Shown: positions 49,893 to 58,559, numbered from the stretch's first letter. The stretch is 64,000 bases of DNA from Pseudomonas frederiksbergensis (GCF_001952935.1 NZ_CP018320.1:1-64000); one strand, 5' to 3'. Notes: generated by a model from the letters alone, not told the origin. A program made the numbers and translations.

Positions 49893-50612
49893 TTACTTCC
49901 CCTTTCCAAACAGCGTGGCGTACACCTGATCGAGGTTCTGCCAGGCCGACTTTGCCAGGCGCTGCACAGAGATCATCCGTTTGGCCTGTTCCTTTGCGGC
50001 ATCGTCTTGCGCGGCTCGCAGTTGCTCGCGGTAATCCGTGGTGTCCTGCACCACAGCGGCGATGCTGGTTTTCAAAGCCCGGAGGCGTTCGAACACTTCG
50101 TTCGAGTAAATCACCGCATCACGCTTGAGCATGAATTTCTTCTCCAGCTCGTGGAAACCCATCAACGCTGCGAAGGTGTGCGGCAAGTCGTCCGCGTCGT
50201 CGATCTCGACCTTGTTGAAGACCACCAGAATCCGGCTGCGCGGAACGCCCAGCGTGGCCAGCGTCTTGATCGTGTTGATGGTGTCCGCTTGCTGTTTTTT
50301 CTCGGATACCGTGGGCACCAGGAAGAAATCGAATTCTTCGTGCGAGCCTGCAAACTGGCCCATGTACTTGAAAAAATCCTCGACGTTGGATGCTCCAACG
50401 TCGACCACGGCGTTGTCTTCCGTCATGAGAATTTCCGACAACTCACCGAACCGGCGACCCTTGAGCAGCTCGATCTCGGCGGCATCATCCGATGCGCCGG
50501 CATTGATCGTTTCTACCGCGAAACGTACGCCGCCCATGCGTGGCGACAGCAGCGAATCGGACAAGGTTGTCTTGCCGGTGTTACCGCTGAAATTGACTAC
50601 TGCGATTTTCAT
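49893..50612 (-). CDS. stbB: StbB-like ParA/Mrp-type ATPase
   Basis: A 239-aa P-loop ATPase: MKIAVVNFSGNTGKTTLSDS holds a deviant Walker A (SGNTGKTT), and IAVVDVGASNVEDFFKYMGQ-like sequence (here NAVVDVGASNVEDFF) the second motif. In R388, StbB favours conjugation while StbA favours stable inheritance, and the two act against each other. The start at 50612 overlaps the stbA stop by 4 bp. Confidence 0.8.
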   Translation of the reverse strand: MKIAVVNFSGNTGKTTLSDSLLSPRMGGVRFAVETINAGASDDAAEIELLKGRRFGELSEILMTEDNAVVDVGASNVEDFFKYMGQFAGSHEEFDFFLVPTVSEKKQQADTINTIKTLATLGVPRSRILVVFNKVEIDDADDLPHTFAALMGFHELEKKFMLKRDAVIYSNEVFERLRALKTSIAAVVQDTTDYREQLRAAQDDAAKEQAKRMISVQRLAKSAWQNLDQVYATLFGKGK

Positions 50613-51064
50613 TTTGGCGTCCTTTTTCGACGGCCTGCATTCTCATACATGGCCAGATCTGAGGCGTTCTGATCATCCCCAGGATTCATAATCTTGCTCA
50701 GCTCAAGCGGCCCCAACGGGGCCGCTTGACTGACCTTCGTTTCTCCATCTGTATCGTACGATACACCTCCTTCTATTTCTGGCTCCCCTCGCTCAACCAC
50801 TGGCTGCATGCTTGGCGCTGGGTTCGTAGTTTGGTTCGATTGCGTGGGCTTCTGTCGTTGCGTTTTTCGATACCGATACAGGTAACTTTTCAGCGTCTCC
50901 ATGCTCAGCTCGATCCCCTGTTGTTTCAACACATCCAGGATCACTTGGCGACGTACACCCGCGCTCAGTTGTTGCTCAATCAATGGCATCACCTGGCGTA
51001 TTTTCGCTGCCTTTGACTCAGGCCCTACCGCCATCAGTGCATTCGTTAGATCTTTGTCGCCCAT
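50609..51064 (-). CDS. stbA: StbA-like DNA-binding protein
   Basis: A 151-aa protein with an N-terminal helical region (IRQVMPLIEQQLSAGVRRQV then ILDVLKQQGIELSMETLKSY), a winged/HTH type pattern, and a disordered Gln/Pro/Thr-rich linker. In R388 StbA binds 9-bp repeats spaced 2 bp apart upstream of its own gene; here 11-bp spaced repeats start 3 bp before the ATG. I chose the ATG at 51064 over the GTG 18 bp upstream because the repeats would otherwise be coding. A 16-bp palindrome lies inside the gene. Confidence 0.75.
   Translation of the reverse strand: MGDKDLTNALMAVGPESKAAKIRQVMPLIEQQLSAGVRRQVILDVLKQQGIELSMETLKSYLYRYRKTQRQKPTQSNQTTNPAPSMQPVVERGEPEIEGGVSYDTDGETKVSQAAPLGPLELSKIMNPGDDQNASDLAMYENAGRRKRTPK
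50750..50765. promoter_or_regulatory. 16-bp palindrome inside stbA
   Basis: TGTATCGTACGATACA is the exact core of the 26-bp palindrome at 49447. Being inside a coding region, it could act as an internal operator, a roadblock, or a centromere-like mark. Confidence 0.65.
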
Positions 51065-51066
51065 TT

Positions 51067-51190
51067 TGCACCCTATCTGCACCCCTATTGCACTCTAGGT
51101 GCATCTTAATCGCCCCCTACCTGTAGTCAAGTTGCACCCCTCTTGCACTCTCTTAGCACCCTTCCTGCACCCTTTCTGCATACCATCTGT
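51067..51190 (-). repeat. Array of 11-bp spaced repeats (stbDR-like iterons)
   Basis: Copies of tTGCACCC (allowing changes) have their G at 51068, 51079, 51090 and 51101, then 51134, 51145, 51156, 51167, 51178 and a weak one at 51189. Every interval is 11 bp or 33 bp. Two blocks, of four and five or six copies, are separated by one degenerate interval. This matches the two-set layout of R388 stbDRs (9 bp plus 2 bp) bound by StbA. Confidence 0.8.
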
Positions 51191-51492
51191 GCTACCCCCC
51201 TACGGCCTGCGGCCTGACTAGTGGATACGCCCTTAACAAGAGCTTCAACTTTTCCCCTTAACAGGGTCAAAGTCTCAATACACAACACGCACCCCCCTAG
51301 CGGTAGGTTAAAGCCGCGCTGGGAGCGGCTTACAGAGCAAATTCATGAATTTCATGCGCTATACATATGTATTACAAAATTATCATTTAGACCAATAAAA
51401 TCAAGCATTTTATGTATTGCATTTGCTATACGCTATTTCGGAAGTTATCGTTATCCTGAATTAGTCCCATATTTGGCTCAGAGAGGACCACC
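51191..51492. other. Probable origin of transfer region
   Basis: About 300 bp between the iterons and traA, where oriT lies in R388-type plasmids. Inverted repeats AAGCCGC/GCGGCTT (51311-51331) and the palindrome AAATTCATGAATTT (51339-51352) are followed by an AT-rich tract (51361-51440). I could not fix a nick site. Confidence 0.55.
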
Positions 51493-51885
51493 GTGGCGAA
51501 GACACTTCCAATACGTTTAAACGACGACCAAGAGGCTCGCCTTGAGCAAGCGGCAGCGTTGGCAGGCTACAAACACCTGTCCACCTACGTGCGTGACAAG
51601 GCTCTGGCCAACGAAAAATCGGGGAGCCGACAGACCGATTTGGACAGCTGGGCAGATCAGCAACGCATGCTTGGTTTGCTCGAAAACGTCAGCCAGGCTC
51701 AGGCGCAAAATCGCACCCTTTTGACCATTGCTGTCTACTTGCTGCGCCAAGGTTTACAGCAAGGAAAGGTCAACCAATTGCGTGCCGAACTCAGCCATCT
51801 GGTCGATACCGATCAGTTGATCAGTACGCTGTTGCCAGAGCTGGCCAGCGATATCGAACGTCTATCAGGAGAGGACAATGCATAA
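51493..51885 (+). CDS. traA: TraA/TrwA-like relaxosome accessory protein
   Basis: A 130-aa ribbon-helix-helix protein: KTLPIRLNDDQEARLEQAAA then GYKHLSTYVRDKALANEK, as in TrwA of R388, which binds oriT, represses its operon and stimulates the coupling ATPase. GTG start with GAGAGGA 8 bp upstream. The stop overlaps traB by 8 bp. A C-terminal coiled region (LLRQGLQQGKVNQLRAELSH) probably gives tetramers. Confidence 0.82.
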   Translation: MAKTLPIRLNDDQEARLEQAAALAGYKHLSTYVRDKALANEKSGSRQTDLDSWADQQRMLGLLENVSQAQAQNRTLLTIAVYLLRQGLQQGKVNQLRAELSHLVDTDQLISTLLPELASDIERLSGEDNA

Positions 51886-53434
51886 AAGAGAAGTCGATTC
51901 TGCAGTGATGACAGCGGGTTTCGGTTTGCCGATCGCTGGATGGGCAGCAGGCGTTTATTTGGCACAGATGCCGTTGACGCCATTCCCTGCAGCGTTCAAG
52001 GAAACGCTTCACAACGGCTGGCAGAACCCGATTGTACTGGGGGCCACAATTGCCACGTCAGCGGTCGCCGCTTCGCTGGTTTATTACCTGTACGAGTATT
52101 GTGACGATGGGTTCCGGGGCGAGCAGTACCAGGAATTTTTGCGGGGCTCGGAGATAAAAAACTGGCATACCGTCAAGGCAAAGGTGCGCCGCCGTAACGA
52201 GAAGACGAATCGCGAGCGGAAAAAGCGAGGGTTGGCCAAGTCTGAGCCGGTCATGATTGGCAAGCTGCCTATGCCTCTGCACCTTGAAGATCGAAACACG
52301 ATGATCTGCGCGTCTATCGGTGCCGGTAAGTCGGTGACCATGGAAGGCATGATCGCCTCGGCATTGAAGCGTGGTGATCGCATGGCCGTTGTCGACCCAA
52401 ACGGCACGTTCTATTCGAAATTCAGTTTCAAAGGCGATTACATTCTCAACCCATTCGACGCCCGCTCCGCTGGCTGGACCATCTTCAACGAGATCCGTGG
52501 CATCCATGACTTCAACCGGATGGCCAAGTCGATAATCCCGCCCCAGGTCGACCCGAGTGACGAGCAATGGTGCGCGTACGCTCGCGACGTATTGTCCGAC
52601 ACCATGCGCAAGCTGAAAGAAACCAACAACCCGAACCAAGACACGCTGGTGAATTTGCTGGTGCGGGAGGATGGCGACACCATCCGCGCTTTCCTGGCCA
52701 ACACGGACTCCGAGGGCTACTTCCGCGACAACGCAGAGAAGGCAATCGCCAGCATCCAGTTCATGATGAACAAATACATTCGTCCGCTGCGCTACATGAG
52801 CAAGGGCGATTTTTCCATCTACCAATGGGTGAACGATCCTAATGCCGGCAATCTGTTCATCACTTGGCGGGAGGACATGCGGGACACCATGAAACCACTG
52901 GTGGCCACGTGGATTGACACCATCTGTGCAACGATCCTCAGCTCAGAGCCGATGACAGGCAAACGGCTATGGCTGTTCCTCGACGAGCTGCAGTCCCTCG
53001 GCAAACTGGAAAGCTTCGTTCCTGCGGCGACCAAAGGGCGGAAACATGGTCTGCGTATGGTCGGCAGCCTGCAGGATTGGTCGCAACTCAACGCCAGTTA
53101 TGGCCGTGACGATGCGGAAACGCTGCTTTCGTGCTTCCGAAATTACGTCATTCTTGCTGCAGCGAACGCCAAGAACGCAGGCATGGCCAGCGAAATCCTC
53201 GGCTCTCACGATGTTAAGCGTTGGCGGAAATCCTACACCGCGGGCAAGTTGACCAGGACCGAGGAAGTCACGCGGGATGAGCCGGTGGTTCAGGCTTCTG
53301 AAATCTCCAACCTTCCAGATCTGGTCGCCTACGTGAAATTCGGTGAAGACTTCCCGATCACCAAGGTAAAGACGCCGTACATTGATTACAAAGAGCGCGC
53401 CCAGGCAATCATGATAACCGGTCAAGCCGCGTAA
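51878..53434 (+). CDS. traB: Type IV coupling protein (TrwB/TraD family)
   Basis: A 518-aa membrane ATPase that links the relaxosome to the secretion channel. Two N-terminal membrane helices (GLPIAGWAAGVYLAQM and VLGATIATSAVAASLVYYLY), a Walker A in MICASIGAGKSVTMEG and a Walker B in RLWLFLDELQSLGKLES; AATKGRKHGLRMVGSLQDWS is the family's third signature. Length equals TrwB-like proteins. Starts inside traA. Confidence 0.92.
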   Translation: MHKREVDSAVMTAGFGLPIAGWAAGVYLAQMPLTPFPAAFKETLHNGWQNPIVLGATIATSAVAASLVYYLYEYCDDGFRGEQYQEFLRGSEIKNWHTVKAKVRRRNEKTNRERKKRGLAKSEPVMIGKLPMPLHLEDRNTMICASIGAGKSVTMEGMIASALKRGDRMAVVDPNGTFYSKFSFKGDYILNPFDARSAGWTIFNEIRGIHDFNRMAKSIIPPQVDPSDEQWCAYARDVLSDTMRKLKETNNPNQDTLVNLLVREDGDTIRAFLANTDSEGYFRDNAEKAIASIQFMMNKYIRPLRYMSKGDFSIYQWVNDPNAGNLFITWREDMRDTMKPLVATWIDTICATILSSEPMTGKRLWLFLDELQSLGKLESFVPAATKGRKHGLRMVGSLQDWSQLNASYGRDDAETLLSCFRNYVILAAANAKNAGMASEILGSHDVKRWRKSYTAGKLTRTEEVTRDEPVVQASEISNLPDLVAYVKFGEDFPITKVKTPYIDYKERAQAIMITGQAA

Positions 53435-53444
53435 CGAGGTAGCC

Positions 53445-56390
53445 ATGTTCAATGTTACCTCTATCAAGGGGAGCAACCAGTACGCTGCAGCTGGCTACTA
53501 CACAGCTGCAGACGACTACTACGCAAAAGAGTCCCCCGGCGAGTGGCAGGGAATCGGCGCCGAGCTTTTAGGCCTGGATGGGCCAATCGACCAGAAGGAG
53601 CTGGCCAAGCTTTTTGACGGCAAGCTTCCGAACGGCGAGCTGATGCCCAAGCCCGTCAACAAGGAAACAGGTCAAATAGTTAATCGTCGGATGGGTTTGG
53701 ATCTGACGTTCTCAGCTCCGAAATCTGTGTCTATGCAAGCCCTGATCGCCGGTGACAAGGACGTGGTAGCTGCGCACGACCGCGCAGTAACCAAAGCGAT
53801 GGAGCATGTCGAGAAACTGGCGCAGACCCGCCGAAAGGAACATGGCAAGTCCATGCTCGAACGAACGGGCAACCTGATCATCGGTAAGTTTCGCCATGAA
53901 CTCAGCCGCGCCAAAGATCCTCAGTTGCACACCCACGCCGTAGTCATGAACGCGACACGGCGTGCAGACGGTAAATGGCGAGCAATACACAACGACGATA
54001 TTTTCAAGATCCAACCGCAGATCGACGCCATGTACAAGGGCGAGCTGGCCAAGGAGCTGCGCGAGCTGGGCTATGAAATTCGGGTGTTGGACAAAGACGG
54101 GAATTTCGAGCTGGCCCATATTTCGAGGGACCAGATCGAGGCGTTTTCGAGCCGGTCCAAGGTGATCGAGGAAGCGTTGGCCAAGGACGGGAAAACACGA
54201 AGCAACGCCACGGCCTTGGAGAAACAAATTATTGCGATGGCCACCAGGCCACGCAAAGACGAGCGCGACCGTCATTTGGTCAAAGAATACTGGGTCATCA
54301 AGGCGCGAGATCTAGGTATCGAGTTCGGCGGCCGCAGTCAGCTTGATAACCGCGAGTACGGTAGGCGCTCAGAGAGCATCCATGCAGAACACAACCTGCC
54401 GGAAGGCATCACCGCTGGCCAAGCAGTGGTGCAATACGCCATAAACCACTTGACCGAACGTGAGCAGGTTGTCGGCGAGTCTGATCTGCGCACAGCTGCG
54501 CTACGGCGCGCTGTTGGCTTGGCATCGCCATCCGAAGTCGACGATGAAATCAAGCGTCTGGTGAAACAGGGAACGCTTATCGAATCTCCACCAACCTACA
54601 CGATGGCCACAGGTAAGGATGGGACGGCGCTGTCACCTGCTGGGTGGCGCGCATTGCTGAAAGAACAAAAGGGCTGGACTGACAAGGAAGCCCAGCAGTA
54701 CGTCAAGATGGCGATCACCCGTGGCTCTTTGGTTGAAGCTGAAAAACGGTACACCACTCAACGGGCGTTGAAACGAGAAAAGGCGATCCTCGCTATCGAG
54801 CGCAGCGGACGTGGCCTAGTCGCGCCGCTGTTGAGCAAGGAGCAGGTAGCAAAAGCACTTGAGGGCTCAACACTATCTGCAGGCCAGTACCAGGCCGTGG
54901 AAGTGATCGTCAGTACGAGCAACCGATTTGTTGGCATCCAGGGCGACGCAGGAACCGGCAAAACTTACTCAGTTGATCGCGCTGTTAAGCTGATCGAGTC
55001 AGTCAACAACGCCATGACCGAGCGGACTACAACGACCGATGCGGTTTTCCGTGTCGTTGCTTTGGCACCCTACGGCAACCAAGTAACCGCACTGAAAAAC
55101 GAAGGGTTGGACGCTCACACACTCGCCAGCTTTTTCCATACCAAAGACAAGAAGCTGGACGAGCGGACAATCGTCGTACTCGATGAGGCAGGTGTAGTCG
55201 GCGCACGCCAGATGGAGCATCTGATGCGAATCATCGAGCAGTCCGGCGCCCGACTGGTCCAGCTGGGCGACACCAAACAAACGGAAGCTATCGAGGCTGG
55301 CAAACCATTCGCCCAGTTGCAGCAGAACGGTATGCAAACTGCGCGGATCAAGGAAATTCAGCGACAGAAGAACCAGGAACTAAAAATTGCTGTTCAGCAT
55401 GCGGCTGATGGCAACCCGGGAAAGTCACTTGAGCATGTCAATCATGTTGAAGAATTCCGGGAGCCTGGCCAACGGCACCAAGCCATCGTTCGTGACTACA
55501 TGTCGTTGACGCCGGAAGAACGCAAAGAAGTATTGATCGTCGCCGGTACGAACAAGGACCGCAAACAGATCAACGCAATGACAAGGGAGTCGCTTGGCCT
55601 CGTAGGCAACGGGAAAGAGCTGCCGACGCTCAACCGCGTCGACACCACACAAGCCGAACGACGGTACGCTCCAAGCTACAAAAAGGGAATGATCGTACAG
55701 CCCGAGAAGGATTACATAAGAACTGGCTTGTCCCGAGGGGAGCTGTATACCGTTGACCAGGCCCTGCCCGGAAACGTGCTGGTGGTAAAAGACAAGAACG
55801 GGAACCGCGTCGAGTTTAATCCTCGGAAGCTGACCAAGCTCAGCGTGTACAACCTTGAGAAACCTGAATTTTCCGTTGGCGATCTGGTGCGGATCACCCG
55901 TAATGATCAGAAACTGGATCTCACCAACGGCGACCGAATGCGGGTTGTTGGGAACGCCAATGGCGTCATCGAGCTGGCATCCCTCAAAGAGAAAGACGGC
56001 ACGCCAGAACGAGTAGTGGCCCTTCCAACTAACCGACCATTGCATCTAGAGCACGCCTATTCCGCTACCGTCCACAGCGCCCAAGGTCTTACAAATGATC
56101 GAGTGATGATCTCCATCAACACGAAAAGCCGGACAACCTCACAAAACCTTTGGTACGTGGCCATCAGCCGGGCAAGACACGAAGCGCGCATCTATACCGA
56201 CTCAATAGCCGGATTGCCTGCCGCCATTGCAAACCGATACGACAAAACTACAGCCCTGTCATTGCAGCAGGCGCGAGAGCGTCAGCGTAACGAGTCCATC
56301 AAGCCGCGCACGGTGTTGGACGGTAAGGCGCTGGAACGCAAACAGCGTTCCGCTCTGGACGGACCGAGCGCAGGTAAATCAGGCGTGTAG
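53445..56390 (+). CDS. traC: MOBF relaxase-helicase (TrwC/TraI family)
   Basis: A 981-aa two-domain protein. The N-terminal relaxase has catalytic Tyr residues in AAAGYYTAADDYYAKE and the three-His metal site in KDPQLHTHAVVMNATRR; the C-terminal SF1 helicase has Walker A GIQGDAGTGKTYSVDRA, Walker B VVLDEAGVVGARQM and the final VHSAQGLTNDRVMI and WYVAISRARHEARIY motifs. It nicks oriT, stays bound to the 5' end and unwinds the strand. Its length and N-terminus fit the IncP-9/IncW clade. 10 bp after traB. Confidence 0.94.
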   Translation: MFNVTSIKGSNQYAAAGYYTAADDYYAKESPGEWQGIGAELLGLDGPIDQKELAKLFDGKLPNGELMPKPVNKETGQIVNRRMGLDLTFSAPKSVSMQALIAGDKDVVAAHDRAVTKAMEHVEKLAQTRRKEHGKSMLERTGNLIIGKFRHELSRAKDPQLHTHAVVMNATRRADGKWRAIHNDDIFKIQPQIDAMYKGELAKELRELGYEIRVLDKDGNFELAHISRDQIEAFSSRSKVIEEALAKDGKTRSNATALEKQIIAMATRPRKDERDRHLVKEYWVIKARDLGIEFGGRSQLDNREYGRRSESIHAEHNLPEGITAGQAVVQYAINHLTEREQVVGESDLRTAALRRAVGLASPSEVDDEIKRLVKQGTLIESPPTYTMATGKDGTALSPAGWRALLKEQKGWTDKEAQQYVKMAITRGSLVEAEKRYTTQRALKREKAILAIERSGRGLVAPLLSKEQVAKALEGSTLSAGQYQAVEVIVSTSNRFVGIQGDAGTGKTYSVDRAVKLIESVNNAMTERTTTTDAVFRVVALAPYGNQVTALKNEGLDAHTLASFFHTKDKKLDERTIVVLDEAGVVGARQMEHLMRIIEQSGARLVQLGDTKQTEAIEAGKPFAQLQQNGMQTARIKEIQRQKNQELKIAVQHAADGNPGKSLEHVNHVEEFREPGQRHQAIVRDYMSLTPEERKEVLIVAGTNKDRKQINAMTRESLGLVGNGKELPTLNRVDTTQAERRYAPSYKKGMIVQPEKDYIRTGLSRGELYTVDQALPGNVLVVKDKNGNRVEFNPRKLTKLSVYNLEKPEFSVGDLVRITRNDQKLDLTNGDRMRVVGNANGVIELASLKEKDGTPERVVALPTNRPLHLEHAYSATVHSAQGLTNDRVMISINTKSRTTSQNLWYVAISRARHEARIYTDSIAGLPAAIANRYDKTTALSLQQARERQRNESIKPRTVLDGKALERKQRSALDGPSAGKSGV

Positions 56391-56420
56391 ATGATTTTTT
56401 GAATTGTGATGAGAATATGG

Positions 56421-56445
56421 GGTTCCGGTATTGCCGGAACCTTTC
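56421..56445 (+). terminator. Terminator-like hairpin after traC
   Basis: GGTTCCGG, loop TATTG, CCGGAACC, then TTTCG, 30 bp after the traC stop. Strong stem, short T-run. Confidence 0.6.
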
Positions 56446-56466
56446 GCATTTAGATGACAGGATTTT

Positions 56467-57048
56467 ATGGCTGATTGGAAGAATATAGGCCAGGCCAGGT
56501 GGTATGACTGCAAGCTGGGGACCATGAGAGACGAGGACTTGGCTCAGCTTGTCGGTACGACAAAAAACGTAATTCGTTACCGGCGTCAGCTATTCGATAT
56601 CGAAGCTTGGAATGTAAGAATGGCCATCGAGCCCTACCGGCATTTGTTGGGCATAGAATCAACTCGAACTGTAGCGCGCCTTTGCGGGGTTTCTGCCTAC
56701 AGCGTTGATCAATACCGCAAATCTTTAGGGGTCAAGGCCAAGCCGGGACCGCCCCCACTCCCAAAGCCGAAGCGTTTCCCGGTCAACCATCCGTTACGTC
56801 GCTACAAGCCGCTCTTGGGCATAGTGCATGACCAGGACGTGGCAGATCTTGCAGGCGTTTCAAGAACAACGGTTCGTAACTGGCGCGAAGCGTTGGGGCG
56901 TGCGCCTGCTGATCCATTACCGAAGCAGCCAACCACGGCACAGCTAAAAAACTATGTCGGTCCGTGGCTGGGTTACGAATCATTGTCCGGCGTTTCCATC
57001 AGTCGCGCTATCGAATTCCGAAACAAGGTGATTGCCGAGCAGAGCTAG
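56467..57048 (+). CDS. Triple-HTH-repeat protein of unknown function
   Basis: A 193-aa protein made of three homologous helix-turn-helix-like repeats, each about 55-70 residues apart: DLAQLVGTTKNVIRYRRQLF, TVARLCGVSAYSVDQYRKSL and DVADLAGVSRTTVRNWREAL. Each is preceded by a Gly and helix start (LGTMRDE, LGIESTR, LGIVHDQ). The linker between repeats 2 and 3 is basic and Pro-rich. Probably a DNA-binding protein for a long or repeated site. It follows traC after a hairpin and is not a family I know. Confidence 0.75.
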   Translation: MADWKNIGQARWYDCKLGTMRDEDLAQLVGTTKNVIRYRRQLFDIEAWNVRMAIEPYRHLLGIESTRTVARLCGVSAYSVDQYRKSLGVKAKPGPPPLPKPKRFPVNHPLRRYKPLLGIVHDQDVADLAGVSRTTVRNWREALGRAPADPLPKQPTTAQLKNYVGPWLGYESLSGVSISRAIEFRNKVIAEQS

Positions 57049-57334
57049 GATCGCCGCTGGCAGCCAGGGGTGCCCCCTGGACGGCAGAACAAAGCAACAC
57101 CAAGGGCGCTGCCCTTGTCAACTCGCTGGGGTCGCCCAGGCCTCAGGTGCGCGGGGTGGTGAAGCTACCCCACACACCCCGGCGCAGACTGGGGGTCACT
57201 GCGCACCGTCAAGCAGAATACGCCTGCGGCGGTCCTGCGGAGGCGGGACCCACCTTCGGCGGGGCCCCCGCCATTCCACTTGACCGCGCTACGTTCTGAC
57301 AGCATGGCGCGGAATCGCATTTATCGAAGGCAGC
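57049..57334. other. Gap after the triple-HTH gene
   Basis: About 290 bp, GC-rich in the middle (GGCGGGACCCACCTTCGGCG near 57242), with no supported gene. Confidence 0.35.
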
Positions 57335-57358
57335 AAAAAGGGGGCAAAGCCCCCTTTT
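57335..57358. terminator. Bidirectional terminator
   Basis: AAAAAGGGGGC, AAA, GCCCCCTTTT: a symmetrical hairpin with T-runs on both strands, between convergent genes (triple-HTH gene from the left, KfrB-like gene from the right). Confidence 0.9.
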
Positions 57359-57376
57359 CTTAAAATCTACCTAGGT

Positions 57377-58015
57377 TCAATCTCGGCCCATTCCGCCAAG
57401 TCCCTTGGGCTGGTGCGAAGGCACCTTTTGTTCATGCTGCAGCTGACGATCTTTGACGATGCCCACACCGGCGAAAGGGTAACGAATGGACAAGTCTTTG
57501 CCAGGGTGGACAAGGCCGGACTTTGCACTGCTCAGCGCGGAGCGATCATGCGCAATGTGCGTGACGCGATCACCGTTCACGATCTGCTGTATGACTTGGT
57601 TCTCCTTGAACCCAACCACCTTGCCTTCGTAGGTTTTGCCAGCGACAGCGCGCTCGTACGCAGGCATATCCTTCGGTTTTGAATTGGCAAGTTCTGGTTC
57701 TGCAGGCTTACCAGCTGCAGCACCGGCATGCTCCTTTTTGCTCAGCTCAAGAGCGCCTTTGAACGACGCCTTGAAATCAGCTGCACCAGGTGCATTATCA
57801 AACGGCAAATCCTTGTATGGCTTACCTTCATGCACACCGGTGCCAGCGTACATTTTCGCACGATCACCGGGCTCCTGTACCAGGATCATCGGTTTATTGC
57901 TCAAGTCAGCCTTGAACCACGCTTCTCCAGCGGCCTTTGCGTCAGTGAATACCTGACGCTCTTTGCCTTCCTGATTGATGGTGTAGGTGGTCTGAGTAAC
58001 GTCTTCTTTGGCCAT
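57377..58015 (-). CDS. KfrB-domain plasmid protein, paralogue 1
   Basis: A 212-aa protein. The C-terminal half is a KfrB-like domain: AGKTYEGKVVGFKENQVIQQ, THIAHDRSALSSAKSG and GKDLSIRYPFAGVGIVKDR. The N-terminal half (YTINQEGKERQVFTDAKAAG) resembles the DUF seen with it in plasmid partition/transfer proteins. KfrB proteins are linked to plasmid stability but poorly understood. Last gene of the mpf transcript here, next to a second KfrB-type gene. Confidence 0.75.
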   Translation of the reverse strand: MAKEDVTQTTYTINQEGKERQVFTDAKAAGEAWFKADLSNKPMILVQEPGDRAKMYAGTGVHEGKPYKDLPFDNAPGAADFKASFKGALELSKKEHAGAAAGKPAEPELANSKPKDMPAYERAVAGKTYEGKVVGFKENQVIQQIVNGDRVTHIAHDRSALSSAKSGLVHPGKDLSIRYPFAGVGIVKDRQLQHEQKVPSHQPKGLGGMGRD

Positions 58016-58062
58016 GTCCTAATCCTCTTATCTGTCTTAGATCTGCAGCTATTGAACGCGGT

Positions 58063-58545
58063 TTAAACCCGCCCTATTCCAGCGGCGCCTTTCGGCAGGT
58101 GTTCCGGTGATCTTTGCCCATCCAGCTCCATGGCAGGCTTCGCTATGCCGACGCTTTCAGACACATAACGAATGCTCACTGACCTGTCACTGGTGAACAC
58201 GTTGGCTTGCACGCTGTTGAGCGACGTGCGCTTGTGTTCAATCAAAACATCGTAACCATTGACCCGCGATGCTTGATAAAACGACTGGGAGTCGCGGTGA
58301 ACGATTGGGCCCTCGTAGGCCCTGCCAATGTCAGGCTGAATAGCTGGACCGTACTTTTGAAACAGTTCGAAGGAGGGCTCACTACTGCGCTTGTGATCGG
58401 TTGCCCAGTCTTCGGCATTCCGTGGCGAAGCGTTCACATGCTCCGCCACGTTCTCACCAGGTCGCTTGCCTCCAGTCAGCTGATAAGCACCACGTTCACC
58501 CTGTTGCGTTCGATCCTTGTCCATTGGGTTTTCGTCTTTGTCCAT
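58063..58545 (-). CDS. KfrB-domain plasmid protein, paralogue 2
   Basis: A 160-aa protein with a KfrB-like C-terminal domain: GRAYEGPIVHRDSQSFYQAS, VLIEHKRTSLNSVQ and DRSVSIRYVSESVGIAK. It shares the H-K/D-R and SIRY core with the gene at 57377, so the two arose from a common ancestor. The start at 58545 has GAGGGTC before it; a Met-rich N-terminus (MDKDENPMDKDRTQQ) is unusual and has a tandem MDKD repeat. Confidence 0.68.
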   Translation of the reverse strand: MDKDENPMDKDRTQQGERGAYQLTGGKRPGENVAEHVNASPRNAEDWATDHKRSSEPSFELFQKYGPAIQPDIGRAYEGPIVHRDSQSFYQASRVNGYDVLIEHKRTSLNSVQANVFTSDRSVSIRYVSESVGIAKPAMELDGQRSPEHLPKGAAGIGRV

Positions 58546-58559
58546 TGGTAGACCCTCGC

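Noticed and set aside
51067..51190. Iteron array considered as a CRISPR array or as oriV iterons
   Set aside because: Units are 11 bp with no unique spacers, so not CRISPR; no replication gene is adjacent and the position upstream of stbA fits a partition operator better.
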